A stretch of DNA of 64,000 nucleotides from Peptococcaceae bacterium UBA7702. GTDB lineage: Bacteria > Bacillota > Dehalobacteriia > UBA7702. The number at the start of each line of letters is the position of its first letter. Position 1 is the stretch's first letter. The translations under genes were made by a program, and so were the position numbers. The notes under the pieces are model-generated. The model saw only the letters and a program-made list of their open reading frames with translations, was not told the origin of the DNA and did not search any database. Below are positions 8,098-17,432 of this stretch, piece after piece. The stretch is taken from NCBI GenBank assembly GCA_002482535.1, contig DLGE01000001.1, positions 820,534 to 884,533 of the forward strand. The letters are read 5' to 3'.

Positions 8098-10725
8098 TTA
8101 TTCGTCAAATAAGGACTGTTCCTGAGGCTCTTTAAAGGCATCGTCAAAAACCTCCAAAGACATCAGCACCGTCCTGGGTTTCGCGCCTTCGGCGGGGCCG
8201 ATGACACCTTTTTCCTGCAACTCTTCCATAATGCGGGCAGCGCGGTTGTATCCGATGCGGAATCTTCGCTGCATCATCGAAGTGGAAGCCTGTCCCGCGG
8301 TAATGGCGGCATGGGCGGCATCGAAAAAGAGTTCGTCGCCGTAATCCTCTTCTTTTTTCGCGGCGGTATCCACAGCCTGAGCCACGCCTTCGATATAATC
8401 GGGGCTGCCCTGGCGTTTATAGTGGTCTAAGATCGCCAAAGCGTCGCGGTCGGAGAGCCAAGCGCCCTGGACCCGCACGGGTTTGGCATGGCCGACGGGC
8501 AGATAAAGCATATCGCCTTTGCCCAGGAGTTTTTCGGCGCCGCCCATATCGAGAATGGTTCTGGAATCGGTTTGAGAGGAAACCGATAGGGCGATGCGGG
8601 AAGGGATGTTCGCCTTGATCAGCCCGGTGATCACATCCACCGAGGGGCGCTGGGTGGCGACGACCAGATGAATCCCGGCGGCCCGGGCTTTTTGAGCCAA
8701 ACGGCAAATGGAGGCTTCCACGTCTTTCGCCGCCACCATCATCAAATCGGCCAATTCGTCAATGAAGATCACGATTTGCGGCATCTTATCGTTGACGTCT
8801 TCTACAAGGTCGTTATAACCTTCAATATTTCTAACGCGGTTCTGATTAAATAGGGTATAGCGATTTTCCATTTCACGAAGGGCCCATTTCAAAGCTCCCG
8901 CCGCTTTTTTCGGATCGGTGACCACCGGCGTAATCAAATGGGGCAGCCCCTCATAGATCACAAATTCCACCTGCTTGGGGTCGATCATGATAAATTTCAC
9001 CTGATCCGGCGTGGCTTTGAAGAGAATGGAGCAAATCATCGTATTCATGCACACGCTTTTCCCGGAACCGGTGGTGCCGGCGATCAGCAGGTGAGGCATG
9101 GCAGCCAAATCGCCGATGATCGGATTGCCGGTGATATCCTTCCCGAATGCACAGGTGAGTCTTGAAGGCAGATCAAAGAAACGGGAATTTTCCAAAATAT
9201 CCCGGAAGTAGACGGTTACCGTATCCTTGCGGGGTACTTCGATGCCGATCACACTTTTTCCCGGCACCGGCGCTTCCATACGGATATCGGCGGCAGCCAG
9301 CTGCAAGGCGATATCATCGGCGAGGTTGACGATTTTACTGACTTTCACCCCGGGTCCCGGCTGCACCTCATAGCGGGTAATGGCGGGACCGCAGCTAACT
9401 TCGGTGACCCTGGCCTGGACGCCAAAACTTTCCAACGTCTTTTCCAATTTGCTGATGCCGCTTTTGATGTTCTGCGCCATCTGTTTTTGCCCGCCCTTCT
9501 CCCCCTTCGTCAGAATATTGCTTTTCGGGGGACTAAAATGAGGCTTCACGACGGTTTCCCCATCCTGGGCAGGCTGATCCTGTTCAACCCCTTTTGCTTC
9601 CTTGGGGGGAGGATCGACCTTAACGTCGATCTCTTCAAAAACAGAAACAGAAGCGGAAGCGGCGTTTTTGCCTTCGCTGGCTTCAGCGTATTCACCTTGT
9701 TCATCGTATATATGAGCGTCGATGCTTTCGGCGGAAAAGATCTTTTCGCTGATGTTCTCCGCCCCCGCGCCACCGTGGAGTCCGGCCACAAGGCCCATAT
9801 CGGGATCCTTTTCCGCGTCATTGTAGGAAGGCGCGATATCTTCCACATCGCTGACACCGGTTAAATGCTCACGAAAAGAAACCGGCGTAAAATCGTCGCT
9901 GGCGATGTCTTTGGTAAAGACCATACCGTCAATGATGACCTTATCGTTGCCGGCATATTCCACAACCTTTTTCTTTTTTAGGCCGTTGCTCCCGCCCCGG
10001 TTTTTCGCGAACCATTTCTTTTGGCCGCCCAAATCGTGATGTGCTTCCTCATCCTTAACGTCGGCTTTTGCCGCCGACTCCTTACCGCCCCTGTTCGGCG
10101 CTTCCTTTTCCTGGGTCTTTTCTGCTTTGCGCTCTTGGCGGTGGTCCTTCACCTTGGTGAGAAAGGCGGATAAGGAAAAATCTGCCAGCATTAGCACGGA
10201 AACGAGGCTGAGCAGAACCAAAAACAGGATGGCAATGCTTTTATGCATCAATAACAGCAGGAAAAAGGCGCACAAACCGCCCAGCACACCGCCACCGCGG
10301 CCGCCGGCGGCCACCTGCATAAAGCCGTTAAAGTCAATGAATTTCTGATCGATGCAGAGAAAAGACAGCACAGCAAGGAGTAACAGAGAGGAAAAGACCA
10401 CGTATTTTACGAAACCAAAATCAGGGCTTTCCTTTTTATAAAAGGCATAAGCCAGAAGCAACAGAAAAAAAGGAACGACAAAGCGTCCGATCCCGAAAAG
10501 CAGCACAAACAGCTTGACCAGGTATTGGGGGGCAAGCATCAGGCCGCTGACCTTGATATCGGGAGAAACGGCAATCAATAAAATAAGGAGCAGTGCGGCG
10601 CAAAGCAGCAGGATCGCCATGATACCGTTGTTTGTCAGTCTTCTGCTCCGATTCTTTTTCTGCGCGCCGGTTTTTCCTTTGCTTTTACCGCCTTTTGCAG
10701 GCGTTTTCTTTTTTGGTGCAGTCAT
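8098..10725 (-). CDS. ftsK: FtsK/SpoIIIE family DNA translocase
   Basis: An 875-residue chromosome-pumping ATPase. The N-terminal Lys-rich tail is followed by four hydrophobic helices (residues about 30-185), a long acidic linker rich in Ala/Glu, the alpha domain, the RecA-like motor with Walker A AGTTGSGKSV near residue 550 and IFIDELADLMM as Walker B, and the C-terminal winged-helix gamma domain (RRFRIGYNRAARIMEELQEKG) that reads orienting DNA sequences. It could serve division (FtsK) or sporulation (SpoIIIE); the sequence alone does not decide. It is divergently placed from tepA-ylzJ, unlike the collinear B. subtilis arrangement. Confidence 0.97.
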   Translation of the reverse strand: MTAPKKKTPAKGGKSKGKTGAQKKNRSRRLTNNGIMAILLLCAALLLILLIAVSPDIKVSGLMLAPQYLVKLFVLLFGIGRFVVPFFLLLLAYAFYKKESPDFGFVKYVVFSSLLLLAVLSFLCIDQKFIDFNGFMQVAAGGRGGGVLGGLCAFFLLLLMHKSIAILFLVLLSLVSVLMLADFSLSAFLTKVKDHRQERKAEKTQEKEAPNRGGKESAAKADVKDEEAHHDLGGQKKWFAKNRGGSNGLKKKKVVEYAGNDKVIIDGMVFTKDIASDDFTPVSFREHLTGVSDVEDIAPSYNDAEKDPDMGLVAGLHGGAGAENISEKIFSAESIDAHIYDEQGEYAEASEGKNAASASVSVFEEIDVKVDPPPKEAKGVEQDQPAQDGETVVKPHFSPPKSNILTKGEKGGQKQMAQNIKSGISKLEKTLESFGVQARVTEVSCGPAITRYEVQPGPGVKVSKIVNLADDIALQLAAADIRMEAPVPGKSVIGIEVPRKDTVTVYFRDILENSRFFDLPSRLTCAFGKDITGNPIIGDLAAMPHLLIAGTTGSGKSVCMNTMICSILFKATPDQVKFIMIDPKQVEFVIYEGLPHLITPVVTDPKKAAGALKWALREMENRYTLFNQNRVRNIEGYNDLVEDVNDKMPQIVIFIDELADLMMVAAKDVEASICRLAQKARAAGIHLVVATQRPSVDVITGLIKANIPSRIALSVSSQTDSRTILDMGGAEKLLGKGDMLYLPVGHAKPVRVQGAWLSDRDALAILDHYKRQGSPDYIEGVAQAVDTAAKKEEDYGDELFFDAAHAAITAGQASTSMMQRRFRIGYNRAARIMEELQEKGVIGPAEGAKPRTVLMSLEVFDDAFKEPQEQSLFDE

Positions 10726-10780
10726 TTCTTACCTCTGATTCTGAATCTTAACAGAATAATCTAACTTATTTATTTCGATA

Positions 10781-10809
10781 TATATAGGATTTTTCCTGCT
10801 TTTCGCCAA
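10781..10809 (-). promoter_or_regulatory. Candidate ftsK promoter
   Basis: TTGGCG (10804-10809) and TATATA (10781-10786) with 17-base spacing on the minus strand, about 55 bases before the ftsK start. The region is AT-rich and no other good match was seen. Confidence 0.5.
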
Positions 10810-10890
10810 TATTTTCTCGTCCTCTGCCTTTCTCCGCGTATTTTTTACATCTTTTATCCGAATAATAAACCCAGTAAGAAAACAGATGTC

Positions 10891-11108
10891 AGATTGTCGA
10901 GAAAGGCTTCGTCTTTTCGGGCAAATACCTTTGGTATTTGCTGCCGAAGGACACGATCTTAACCTTGGAAAGCCCTCTGGCCTTTCCTAAGGTTAAGAGT
11001 CGGACCAGTGAACGCTTTGGCCTGCGGCTGCGCCGTGTACATAGAGGTACTCAAGCTGTCGTGGGCCAAAGGGTTCGCCGTGTATCAGTCTTTGTCAACG
11101 GTCTGAAC
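10891..11108. repeat. Intergenic modular repeat, copy R1
   Basis: Fills most of the 394-base gap between ftsK and tepA. It opens with TTGTCGAGAAAGGCTT and closes with the partly complementary CTTTGTCAACGGTCTGA. Inside are three hairpins: GCAAATACC/GGTATTTGC; CTTAACCTTGGAAAG/CTTTCCTAAGGTTAAG; and CTTTGGCC/GGCCAAAG, the last enclosing the family core at 11032-11054. The tepA SD (CGGAGG) follows the repeat directly. See the other copies at 28.6, 33.3, 43.3, 46.0 and 63.1 kb. Confidence 0.85.
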
Positions 11109-11119
11109 GGAGGTAACAT

Positions 11120-11854
11120 ATGCGAAATCCCTTTACCATAAACAAACCGAAGAACGAGCACAAAGAAGAAGAACAAAAAAACGAGACTCCCCTGCAAAAC
11201 ATTACAGAACTGGGGCAAATGACACTGCCTGAATTCAAAAGCGATATCCATGTGATCAGCATCATCGGTCAGATCGAAGGCCACATGGTCATGGCCCCGC
11301 AGAATAAAACGACAAAATACGAGCATATTCTGCCACAGCTCATTGGCGCGGAACAGTCCGACGACATCAAAGGCGTGCTCTTTCTTTTAAACACCGTCGG
11401 CGGCGACGTGGAAGCCGGTTTGGCCATTGCGGAAATGATCTCCACCATGAGAAAACCCACGGTTTCCCTGGTATTGGGAGGCGGGCACAGCATCGGCGTG
11501 CCTGTGGCCGTCTCGGCGCGACACAGCTTTATCGCTCCCACCGCCACCATGACGCTGCATCCCATCCGCTTGACGGGCCTCGTCATCGGCGTGCAGCAGA
11601 GCTTTAATTACTTTCAAAAAATGCAGGACCGGGTCGTCAGTTTCATTACCGACAACAGCCATATTGACGAAGCAAAACTTAGAGAACTGATGATGAAAAC
11701 AGGCGAGTTGGCCCAGGACATCGGCACCATCGTCATCGGCAAAGATGCCGTGGAATACGGCCTCATCGATGGGATCGGCGGCGTCGGCGACGCCATCGCC
11801 AAACTAAAAGAAATGATCAAAACCGAGGAACAGAAAAACGAGGTGATGAACTGA
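11120..11854 (+). CDS. tepA: ClpP-like serine protease of the TepA (translocation-enhancing) family
   Basis: A 244-residue ClpP-fold protein. The nucleophile Ser lies in GGGHSIGVP (about residue 125) and the candidate His in MTLHPI (about 150); the ClpP fold is also seen in LNTVGGDVEAGLAIAEMI. The N-terminus is Lys/Glu-rich rather than a signal peptide. B. subtilis TepA/YmfB was linked to protein export and spore protein processing. The gene overlaps ylzJ by one base, matching the B. subtilis tepA-ylzJ pair beside spoIIIE. SD CGGAGG sits 6-7 bases before the ATG. Confidence 0.93.
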   Translation: MRNPFTINKPKNEHKEEEQKNETPLQNITELGQMTLPEFKSDIHVISIIGQIEGHMVMAPQNKTTKYEHILPQLIGAEQSDDIKGVLFLLNTVGGDVEAGLAIAEMISTMRKPTVSLVLGGGHSIGVPVAVSARHSFIAPTATMTLHPIRLTGLVIGVQQSFNYFQKMQDRVVSFITDNSHIDEAKLRELMMKTGELAQDIGTIVIGKDAVEYGLIDGIGGVGDAIAKLKEMIKTEEQKNEVMN

Positions 11855-12066
11855 TGATCTGGACCATTATGCCGGAGGACGTGATTATGGAAGGTAGCGG
11901 CCAGATCAAAGCGGCCCAGGAATATAGCTACCGGCAACGGCGCATCTTGGGCTATCCGGTGGCAGACGGCCGCGTTTGCATCGTACAGATCGTCAGCTCC
12001 GACCCAAAAGACTATCTCGATCCCCGTTTTCAGCCGGGAACCCTCGTCGATTGCCGAAAGTGGTAA
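11854..12066 (+). CDS. ylzJ: YlzJ-like protein
   Basis: A 70-residue protein matching the YlzJ family by sequence pattern (MIWTIMPEDVIMEG, GYPVADGRVCIVQIVSSDP, YLDPRFQPGT) and by its place directly after tepA with a one-base TGATG overlap. No function is established for the family as far as I know. It is soluble, without cysteine clusters or membrane segments. Confidence 0.88.
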   Translation: MIWTIMPEDVIMEGSGQIKAAQEYSYRQRRILGYPVADGRVCIVQIVSSDPKDYLDPRFQPGTLVDCRKW

Positions 12067-12103
12067 AATTCAAAATAATCTGGTATTCTGTCCTTGTTTG
12101 TGC

Positions 12104-12109
12104 TATAAT
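12104..12109 (+). promoter_or_regulatory. Extended -10 promoter for uppP
   Basis: TGCTATAAT gives a perfect -10 with the extended TGn element, about 80 bases before uppP. The -35 region is poor (TGGTAT), typical for extended -10 promoters. It separates uppP from the tepA-ylzJ transcript. Confidence 0.65.
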
Positions 12110-12188
12110 GTCATAATATGAAATCGCATAAAGACGCGATGTACGCATATATTTCATTATTGCCGCCGATCAAGGAGGACCTTCCATC

Positions 12189-12962
12189 ATGAATTGGTTT
12201 GAAGGTATATTTCTTGGGCTCGTCCAGGGCCTCACTGAATTTCTGCCTGTATCCAGCTCCGGCCATCTGACCATTTTCAGCTACTTTTTAAACGCCAAAG
12301 AGGCGGGGCTGACTTTTGATATTCTGCTTCATTTCGCCACGTTGCTTTCGGTGATCATCTGTTACCGGAAAGATCTCTGGGAGCTGATCCGTCATCCCCT
12401 CCAAAGATATGTACTGCTGATCATCATCGCCTCCATCCCCGCGGGGATTGCCGGCGTTGTGTTCGGCGATTTCTTTGCTTCCCTCTTCGAAAATATCTGG
12501 GTACCCGCCATTGCCCTGCTCTTCACCGCCGCGTTGCTGTTCGTTGCCGACCGTTTCCGCGGCGATCTTCAAGGCAAGGATATGACCTGGTGGATGGCGC
12601 TTTTCATCGGTGTGATGCAGATGATCGCCATCTGTCCCGGGATCTCGCGCTCCGGCGCCACGATTTTTATCGCTTTATTGATCGGTCTTTCCCGGACAGA
12701 AGCGGCAAAGTTCTCATTCATCATGTCCATCCCCGTGATCCTCGGCTCCTTCCTTTTGGAAACCGTATCCGTGGTGAAAAACACGGGAACCTTTGCCCTG
12801 GAACCAGTTTTCCTGGTGGCCGCCGCCGTGGCCGCAGTCTCCGGCGTCCTCGCCATCAAGTTGGTGGTTAATCTCTTAAACAAAGGCAGGCTGCGCTATT
12901 TTGCCTACTATTGCGCGCTTTTCGCCATGACGACGATTTTGTTCCTGTCTCTTGGCATGTAA
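12189..12962 (+). CDS. uppP: Undecaprenyl-diphosphate phosphatase
   Basis: A 257-residue polytopic membrane enzyme of the BacA/UppP family, which dephosphorylates C55-PP to recycle the lipid carrier for peptidoglycan and other envelope polymers. Both signature motifs are intact: GLVQGLTEFLPVSSSGHL near the N-terminus (Glu and Ser residues) and PGISRSGAT near residue 150 with the catalytic Arg. About seven hydrophobic segments. Loss of it would be expected to alter bacitracin sensitivity, from knowledge of the family. It has its own promoter and a strong terminator. Confidence 0.97.
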   Translation: MNWFEGIFLGLVQGLTEFLPVSSSGHLTIFSYFLNAKEAGLTFDILLHFATLLSVIICYRKDLWELIRHPLQRYVLLIIIASIPAGIAGVVFGDFFASLFENIWVPAIALLFTAALLFVADRFRGDLQGKDMTWWMALFIGVMQMIAICPGISRSGATIFIALLIGLSRTEAAKFSFIMSIPVILGSFLLETVSVVKNTGTFALEPVFLVAAAVAAVSGVLAIKLVVNLLNKGRLRYFAYYCALFAMTTILFLSLGM

Positions 12963-12994
12963 AAACAACTGAAAACATAATAAAAAACAATGTT

Positions 12995-13023
12995 ACGGAC
13001 GCCGCGGGGCGTCCGTTCTTTTT
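12995..13023. terminator. Rho-independent terminator between uppP and DUF1836
   Basis: ACGGACGCC and GGCGTCCGT form a 9-bp stem with a 4-base loop, followed by TCTTTTTT on the plus strand; an A-rich flank on the other side makes it work for the converging minus-strand gene as well. Confidence 0.9.
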
Positions 13024-13026
13024 TAT

Positions 13027-13557
13027 TTACGATTTATTTTCGGTGATTCCCGCAATCATCTTTTTGGCCAGCTGCTGAAACAAACGGGAATAGAAACAGA
13101 CATGGAGCAGCATCACAAAATGATCTTCCTCCACCGCCGCCTCTGAATCCGGAAACTTTTGCCGCAGCAAGGAAAAAACGTCTTCCACATCGCCGGCGGC
13201 CCCTTCGTTAAAACGCTGATAGGCCTTCTCCAACAGATGCTCATCCTCACTTTCAGCATAGAAATCTGTTAGCGCCGCTTTGATTTCTCCCATGGAGAGG
13301 GTATTTTTGAGGAGAAACACCGTGTAGATCTGGAGCACTTGCTCCTTCGTATATTTCTTACCCTTCACCGGCGCGATGATCTTTTCCTTGCTGTAATTGT
13401 TGACCATCGTCTTGGTCAGCGCCGCAGGCGCCTCCCCTTTTCCGTTGATCAGGGTAAGCAGTTGATCCATATAGAGGTCAAGATCTGGAATATCCGCTGC
13501 CGACAGCAATTTTTCAGCGTCAACCTCATTTTTCAGCGCGTCGAGATCGTATTTCAT
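13027..13557 (-). CDS. DUF1836 domain protein, putative DNA-binding regulator
   Basis: A 176-residue protein with the DUF1836 pattern: IPDLDLYMDQLLTLI, then LTKTMVNNYSKEKIIAPVKGKKYTKEQVLQIYTVFLLK, which resembles a MerR-like winged helix. No ligand-binding domain is recognisable in the C-terminal half. It is a single-gene unit. Its promoter holds a TCATATG-N6-CATATGA palindrome exactly between -35 and -10, suggesting autorepression; that is inference. Confidence 0.86.
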   Translation of the reverse strand: MKYDLDALKNEVDAEKLLSAADIPDLDLYMDQLLTLINGKGEAPAALTKTMVNNYSKEKIIAPVKGKKYTKEQVLQIYTVFLLKNTLSMGEIKAALTDFYAESEDEHLLEKAYQRFNEGAAGDVEDVFSLLRQKFPDSEAAVEEDHFVMLLHVCFYSRLFQQLAKKMIAGITENKS

Positions 13558-13579
13558 GACACATCACTCCCTTTGTTAT

Positions 13580-13608
13580 GTTATATCATATGAAATACCA
13601 TATGACAA
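13580..13608 (-). promoter_or_regulatory. Promoter with overlapping palindromic operator for the DUF1836 gene
   Basis: TTGTCA (13603-13608) and TATAAC (13580-13585) at 17-base spacing. The spacer contains the inverted repeat TCATATG / CATATGA (13586-13592 and 13599-13605), a position where a bound repressor would block RNA polymerase. Confidence 0.65.
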
Positions 13609-13629
13609 GGGCCCTCATACGATTGAAAG

Positions 13630-13655
13630 GAGAGACCGCCGTAAAGCAGTCTCTC
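13630..13655. terminator. Hairpin downstream of purL
   Basis: GAGAGAC and GTCTCTC arms with a 12-base loop. On the minus strand, where the purine operon ends, the following tract is CTTTC, so termination strength is uncertain; the plus-strand U-tract is better. Confidence 0.5.
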
Positions 13656-13667
13656 TTTTGTTGATTC

Positions 13668-16600
13668 TCAGTCAAAATATTTCACGCCGGAAACGAAGAT
13701 TTTTTGGTCAAAGTCGCCGGGGATGTTTTTATAAAGTCCCGGGCGGCAGCGTTCCGAGTGCCCCATCTTGCCTAAAATCAGCCCCGTTTTGTCGGTGATG
13801 CCCTCGATGGCCATAAGGGAACCGTTGGGGTTATCCGGGGCGACCATCGTCGCCTTGCCCTTTCCGTTCACGTACTGGGTGGCGATTTGACCGTTGGCGA
13901 TCAGTTCGCCGATGATCCCCATGGGCGCCGCAAAACGGCCCTCGCCGTGGGATACCGGCACCGTATAGACTTGATTCAGCTCCCCTTGGCTGAACCAGGG
14001 AGAAAGCTTGGAGATCAGCTTCGTCCGGGCCATGGTAGAAACGTGGCGGCCGATGTGGTTAAAGGTTAACGTGGCGTCCTCTTCCGTCAATTCCCTGATT
14101 TCGCCGTGGGGCAAAAGCCCCAATTTCACCAGTGCCTGAAAACCGTTGCAAATACCCAAAATCAGGTTTTTCTTTTCCAAATGCGCCGCCACCGCCTCTT
14201 GGAGGTAAGCGTCGCGGAACAGGGCAGCGATGAATTTCGCCGCGCCCTCCGGCTCGTCCCCGGCGCTGAAGCCGCCGGGCAACATCAAAATCTGACTCTT
14301 TTTAAGGGCGGCCGCCAGTTCTCCAACGGAGTCTTTGAGCTCTTCCGGTGTCTGATTCCGAATTACCAGCACCTCACTTTTGGCTCCCGCCAAAGAAAAA
14401 GCGTCGGCGCTGTCATATTCACAGTTGGTGCCGGGAAAAACGGGAATCAAAACCGTAGGTTTCACCTTTTCAGCGCTGTGCAGATAAAGCTGTTTATCCC
14501 AGGTGGGACAGAGCGCGCCGTCATTTTCGGAAGTCAAAAACGGCGGATAGATCTCATTCAGCGTCGTAAGATACGTTTCTACGAGATCAATCAGGGGAAT
14601 CTCTTCCTCTTTATAGCGGATCAGCCGCTCCTCAATGGTTTTCCCCACAGGAATCAAGAGGTACTCCCCGGGATCCACATCGTCGGTGACTTCCAACAGC
14701 AGCGAACCGTAGCGTGGGGAAAGCAGATCAATGCGGTCCATGGGATTTAAGGCGACGCCCACGGCATTGCCGAGGGTGCAGTGAATCAGCGCTTCGGCGA
14801 TGCCGCCCTCTTTCAAACTGACGGCGGAGAGAATCTGGCCCTGCTCATTCATCTTGAGCACTTTTTCATAGATCTCTTTTTGCCGGGCAAAATCCGGCAC
14901 GAGATTTTCATCATACTTGGTCATAAGCAGCATAAGGCGGTGGTTCGGTCCCTTAAATTCAGGGCTCAGCACCTTATGATCGCCGCAGATATCCACGGCG
15001 AAAGACAATAAGCAGGGGGGCACGTTCAAATCCTGAAAGGAGCCGGACATGCTGTCCTTGCCGCCGATGGCCGGGATGCCGAGGGCCTGTTCCGCCGTGA
15101 AAGCCCCCAACAGCGCCGCAAGGGGTTTGCCCCAGCGCCGGGGGTCTTTTTTCAACTTCTCAAAGTATTCCTGCAAGGTCAAACGGGCTGTTTTATAGTC
15201 GCCGCCCAGGGCCGCAAGGCGGGTCACGCTGTCCAGCACGGCGTAAAGGCCACCATGGAAAGGGCTCCAATGGGCGATTTTGGGATTGAAACCGTAAGTC
15301 ATCAGGGAAGTCGTCGTGGTTTTGCCCTCCGCCACCGGCAGATGGGCCGCCATGCCTTCACTGGGGGTCAGTTGATTTTTACCGCCAAAGGGCATCAAGA
15401 CGCTGCTTGCGCCGATGGTACCGTCGAACATTTCCCCCAGACCCTTTTGGGAGCCGATGTTCAAATCCATGGCCATGGCGATGAGGCTTTCCGCCAGGGT
15501 GCCCCTGTCCCTGGTCTTCGCTAATGCGGAAAAAGGATTGATGGGTTCCGGGGGCAGCACTTCGATATCGGTATGCTGGCGCACGCCGCCACTGTTCACG
15601 AAATCCCGGGCCAAATCGACGACTTTTTGTCCTTTGAAAACCATTTCCAGGCGGTTGCTGTCGGTGACCGCGGCGATTTTCGTACATTCCAAGTTTTCTC
15701 CCCGGGCCTTGGCCATAAAGGCCTTCTCGTCACCGGCGGCAATGACCACGGCCATGCGTTCCTGGGATTCGGAAACCGCCACTTCGGTGCCGTCGAGGCC
15801 GCTGTATTTCAGCGGTACTTGGTCGAGATCGATGAAAAGGCTGTCGGTAAGTTCCCCCACGGCAACGGAAACGCCACCGGCGCCGAAATCATTGCAGCGT
15901 TTGATCATTTTCGTTACTTCACCGTCTCTGAAGAGGCGCTGAAGTTTTCTTTCCGTGGGCGGATTGCCTTTTTGTACTTCCGCACCGCTCTTTTTGATGC
16001 TCTCTTCCGTATGTTCCTTGGAAGAGCCGGTGGCGCCGCCGATGCCGTCCCTGCCGGTGCGGCCCCCCAGCAGCAGAACGATGTCGCCTTTTTGCGGCGC
16101 TTCCCGACGGACGTTCTCTTGGGGCGCGGCGCCCACCACGGCGCCGACTTCCAACCGTTTGGCCACAAAGGCGTCGTCGTAAATTTCCGCGACTTTACCG
16201 GTGGCCAGACCGATCTGATTGCCGTAGGAACTGTAACCCCTGGCCGCTTCCTTGCAGATTTTGCGCTGGGGTAGTTTTCCCTTTAAGGTTTTTTCCACGG
16301 GAACGCGGGGATCGGCAGCGCCGGTGACGCGCATGGCCTGGTAAACATAGGCTCTGCCGGAAAGGGGATCCCGGATGGCTCCGCCCAAACAGGTGGCGGC
16401 GCCCCCAAAAGGCTCAATTTCCGTGGGATGGTTATGGGTTTCGTTTTTAAAGAGAAAAAGCCAATCTTCCGCTTTCCCCTCATGATCGACTTTGATCTTG
16501 ATGGTACAAGCGTTGATCTCGTCGCTTTCGTCGAGATCGTCAAGACCGCCATTTTTGCGCATTTCCTTCATGGCAATGGTGGCGATATCCATCAAACAGG

Positions 16601-17420
16601 GGGGCCTTTTGCCCATATCGGGTTCTTGATAAACTTCCGTCCTGGTCCAAAGATATTCTTTCCAGGCCCTTTTTACCGGTTCCGTGAAAAAACCGGGGGA
16701 AAAGGATACATGGTCGATGACGGTCATAAAGGTTGTATGACGGCAATGGTCGCTCCAATAGGTATCCAGCACCTTGATTTCCGTCAGCGTGGGATTTCTC
16801 TTTTCTTTCAGGAAATACTCCCTGGTAAAGCCGAAGTCCTCTTCACTCATGGCCAAAGAAAGGCTTTCATAGAGGTTTCTAAAGGCAACGTCGTCCATGG
16901 TGAGAAAGTCCCTGATTTCCGCAACGGGATTGGGGGGCGGCGCTTCCTCCCGGATGGAAGCGGGCTTATCTAAGGAGACTTCCGTGGAATCCACGGGATT
17001 GATGGCATAACCTTTGATCTTCGCCAGTTCCTCTTCGCTGATTTCCCCGGTCATGGCCCAAACCCGGGAACAACGCAACGCTTCGACGCGGTGGCCGGTG
17101 ATGATTTCCAGGCACTGGGCCGCGGAATCCGCCCGCTGGTCGTACTGACCGGGAAGATACATGAAGCCAAAGGCCATTTCCCCGGCGTAAAGGGGCAGCT
17201 CCTCATCGTAGCAGTCGTCGGCAGGAGGTTCGGAAAACACCAGTCTCCTGCCCTTTTCCAGTTCCTCTTCGCTGAGTCCCTCCACGTCGTAGATATTGAA
17301 TATGCGCAAAGTCTTCAAGCCGGTGATGCCGAGGGTATGGCTCAAATCCTGCCGTACCTGCTCCGCCTCGACGTTAAAGCCATCTTTCTTTTCGACGATC
17401 AGCCGCCGTATTCTACTCAT
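13668..17420 (-). CDS. purL: Phosphoribosylformylglycinamidine synthase, single-chain clostridial type
   Basis: A 1250-residue FGAM synthase that converts FGAR, glutamine and ATP to FGAM in de novo purine synthesis. The N-terminal PurS-like region and two AIRS-type halves include SDHCRHTTF, FKNETHNHPTEIEPFGGAATCLGG and GIPAIGGKDSMSGSF. The C-terminal class I glutamine amidotransferase domain has GTNCEYDSADAF, LPGGFSAGDEPEGAAKF, the nucleophile in GICNGFQALVKLG (about residue 1090) and SHGEGRF. Length and fusion match the clostridial type, whereas many Bacillota use separate purS, purQ and purL. It is the last gene of the operon, 12 bases after ligA. Confidence 0.97.
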   Translation of the reverse strand: MSRIRRLIVEKKDGFNVEAEQVRQDLSHTLGITGLKTLRIFNIYDVEGLSEEELEKGRRLVFSEPPADDCYDEELPLYAGEMAFGFMYLPGQYDQRADSAAQCLEIITGHRVEALRCSRVWAMTGEISEEELAKIKGYAINPVDSTEVSLDKPASIREEAPPPNPVAEIRDFLTMDDVAFRNLYESLSLAMSEEDFGFTREYFLKEKRNPTLTEIKVLDTYWSDHCRHTTFMTVIDHVSFSPGFFTEPVKRAWKEYLWTRTEVYQEPDMGKRPPCLMDIATIAMKEMRKNGGLDDLDESDEINACTIKIKVDHEGKAEDWLFLFKNETHNHPTEIEPFGGAATCLGGAIRDPLSGRAYVYQAMRVTGAADPRVPVEKTLKGKLPQRKICKEAARGYSSYGNQIGLATGKVAEIYDDAFVAKRLEVGAVVGAAPQENVRREAPQKGDIVLLLGGRTGRDGIGGATGSSKEHTEESIKKSGAEVQKGNPPTERKLQRLFRDGEVTKMIKRCNDFGAGGVSVAVGELTDSLFIDLDQVPLKYSGLDGTEVAVSESQERMAVVIAAGDEKAFMAKARGENLECTKIAAVTDSNRLEMVFKGQKVVDLARDFVNSGGVRQHTDIEVLPPEPINPFSALAKTRDRGTLAESLIAMAMDLNIGSQKGLGEMFDGTIGASSVLMPFGGKNQLTPSEGMAAHLPVAEGKTTTTSLMTYGFNPKIAHWSPFHGGLYAVLDSVTRLAALGGDYKTARLTLQEYFEKLKKDPRRWGKPLAALLGAFTAEQALGIPAIGGKDSMSGSFQDLNVPPCLLSFAVDICGDHKVLSPEFKGPNHRLMLLMTKYDENLVPDFARQKEIYEKVLKMNEQGQILSAVSLKEGGIAEALIHCTLGNAVGVALNPMDRIDLLSPRYGSLLLEVTDDVDPGEYLLIPVGKTIEERLIRYKEEEIPLIDLVETYLTTLNEIYPPFLTSENDGALCPTWDKQLYLHSAEKVKPTVLIPVFPGTNCEYDSADAFSLAGAKSEVLVIRNQTPEELKDSVGELAAALKKSQILMLPGGFSAGDEPEGAAKFIAALFRDAYLQEAVAAHLEKKNLILGICNGFQALVKLGLLPHGEIRELTEEDATLTFNHIGRHVSTMARTKLISKLSPWFSQGELNQVYTVPVSHGEGRFAAPMGIIGELIANGQIATQYVNGKGKATMVAPDNPNGSLMAIEGITDKTGLILGKMGHSERCRPGLYKNIPGDFDQKIFVSGVKYFD

Positions 17421-17432
17421 GACCGCGTCCTC

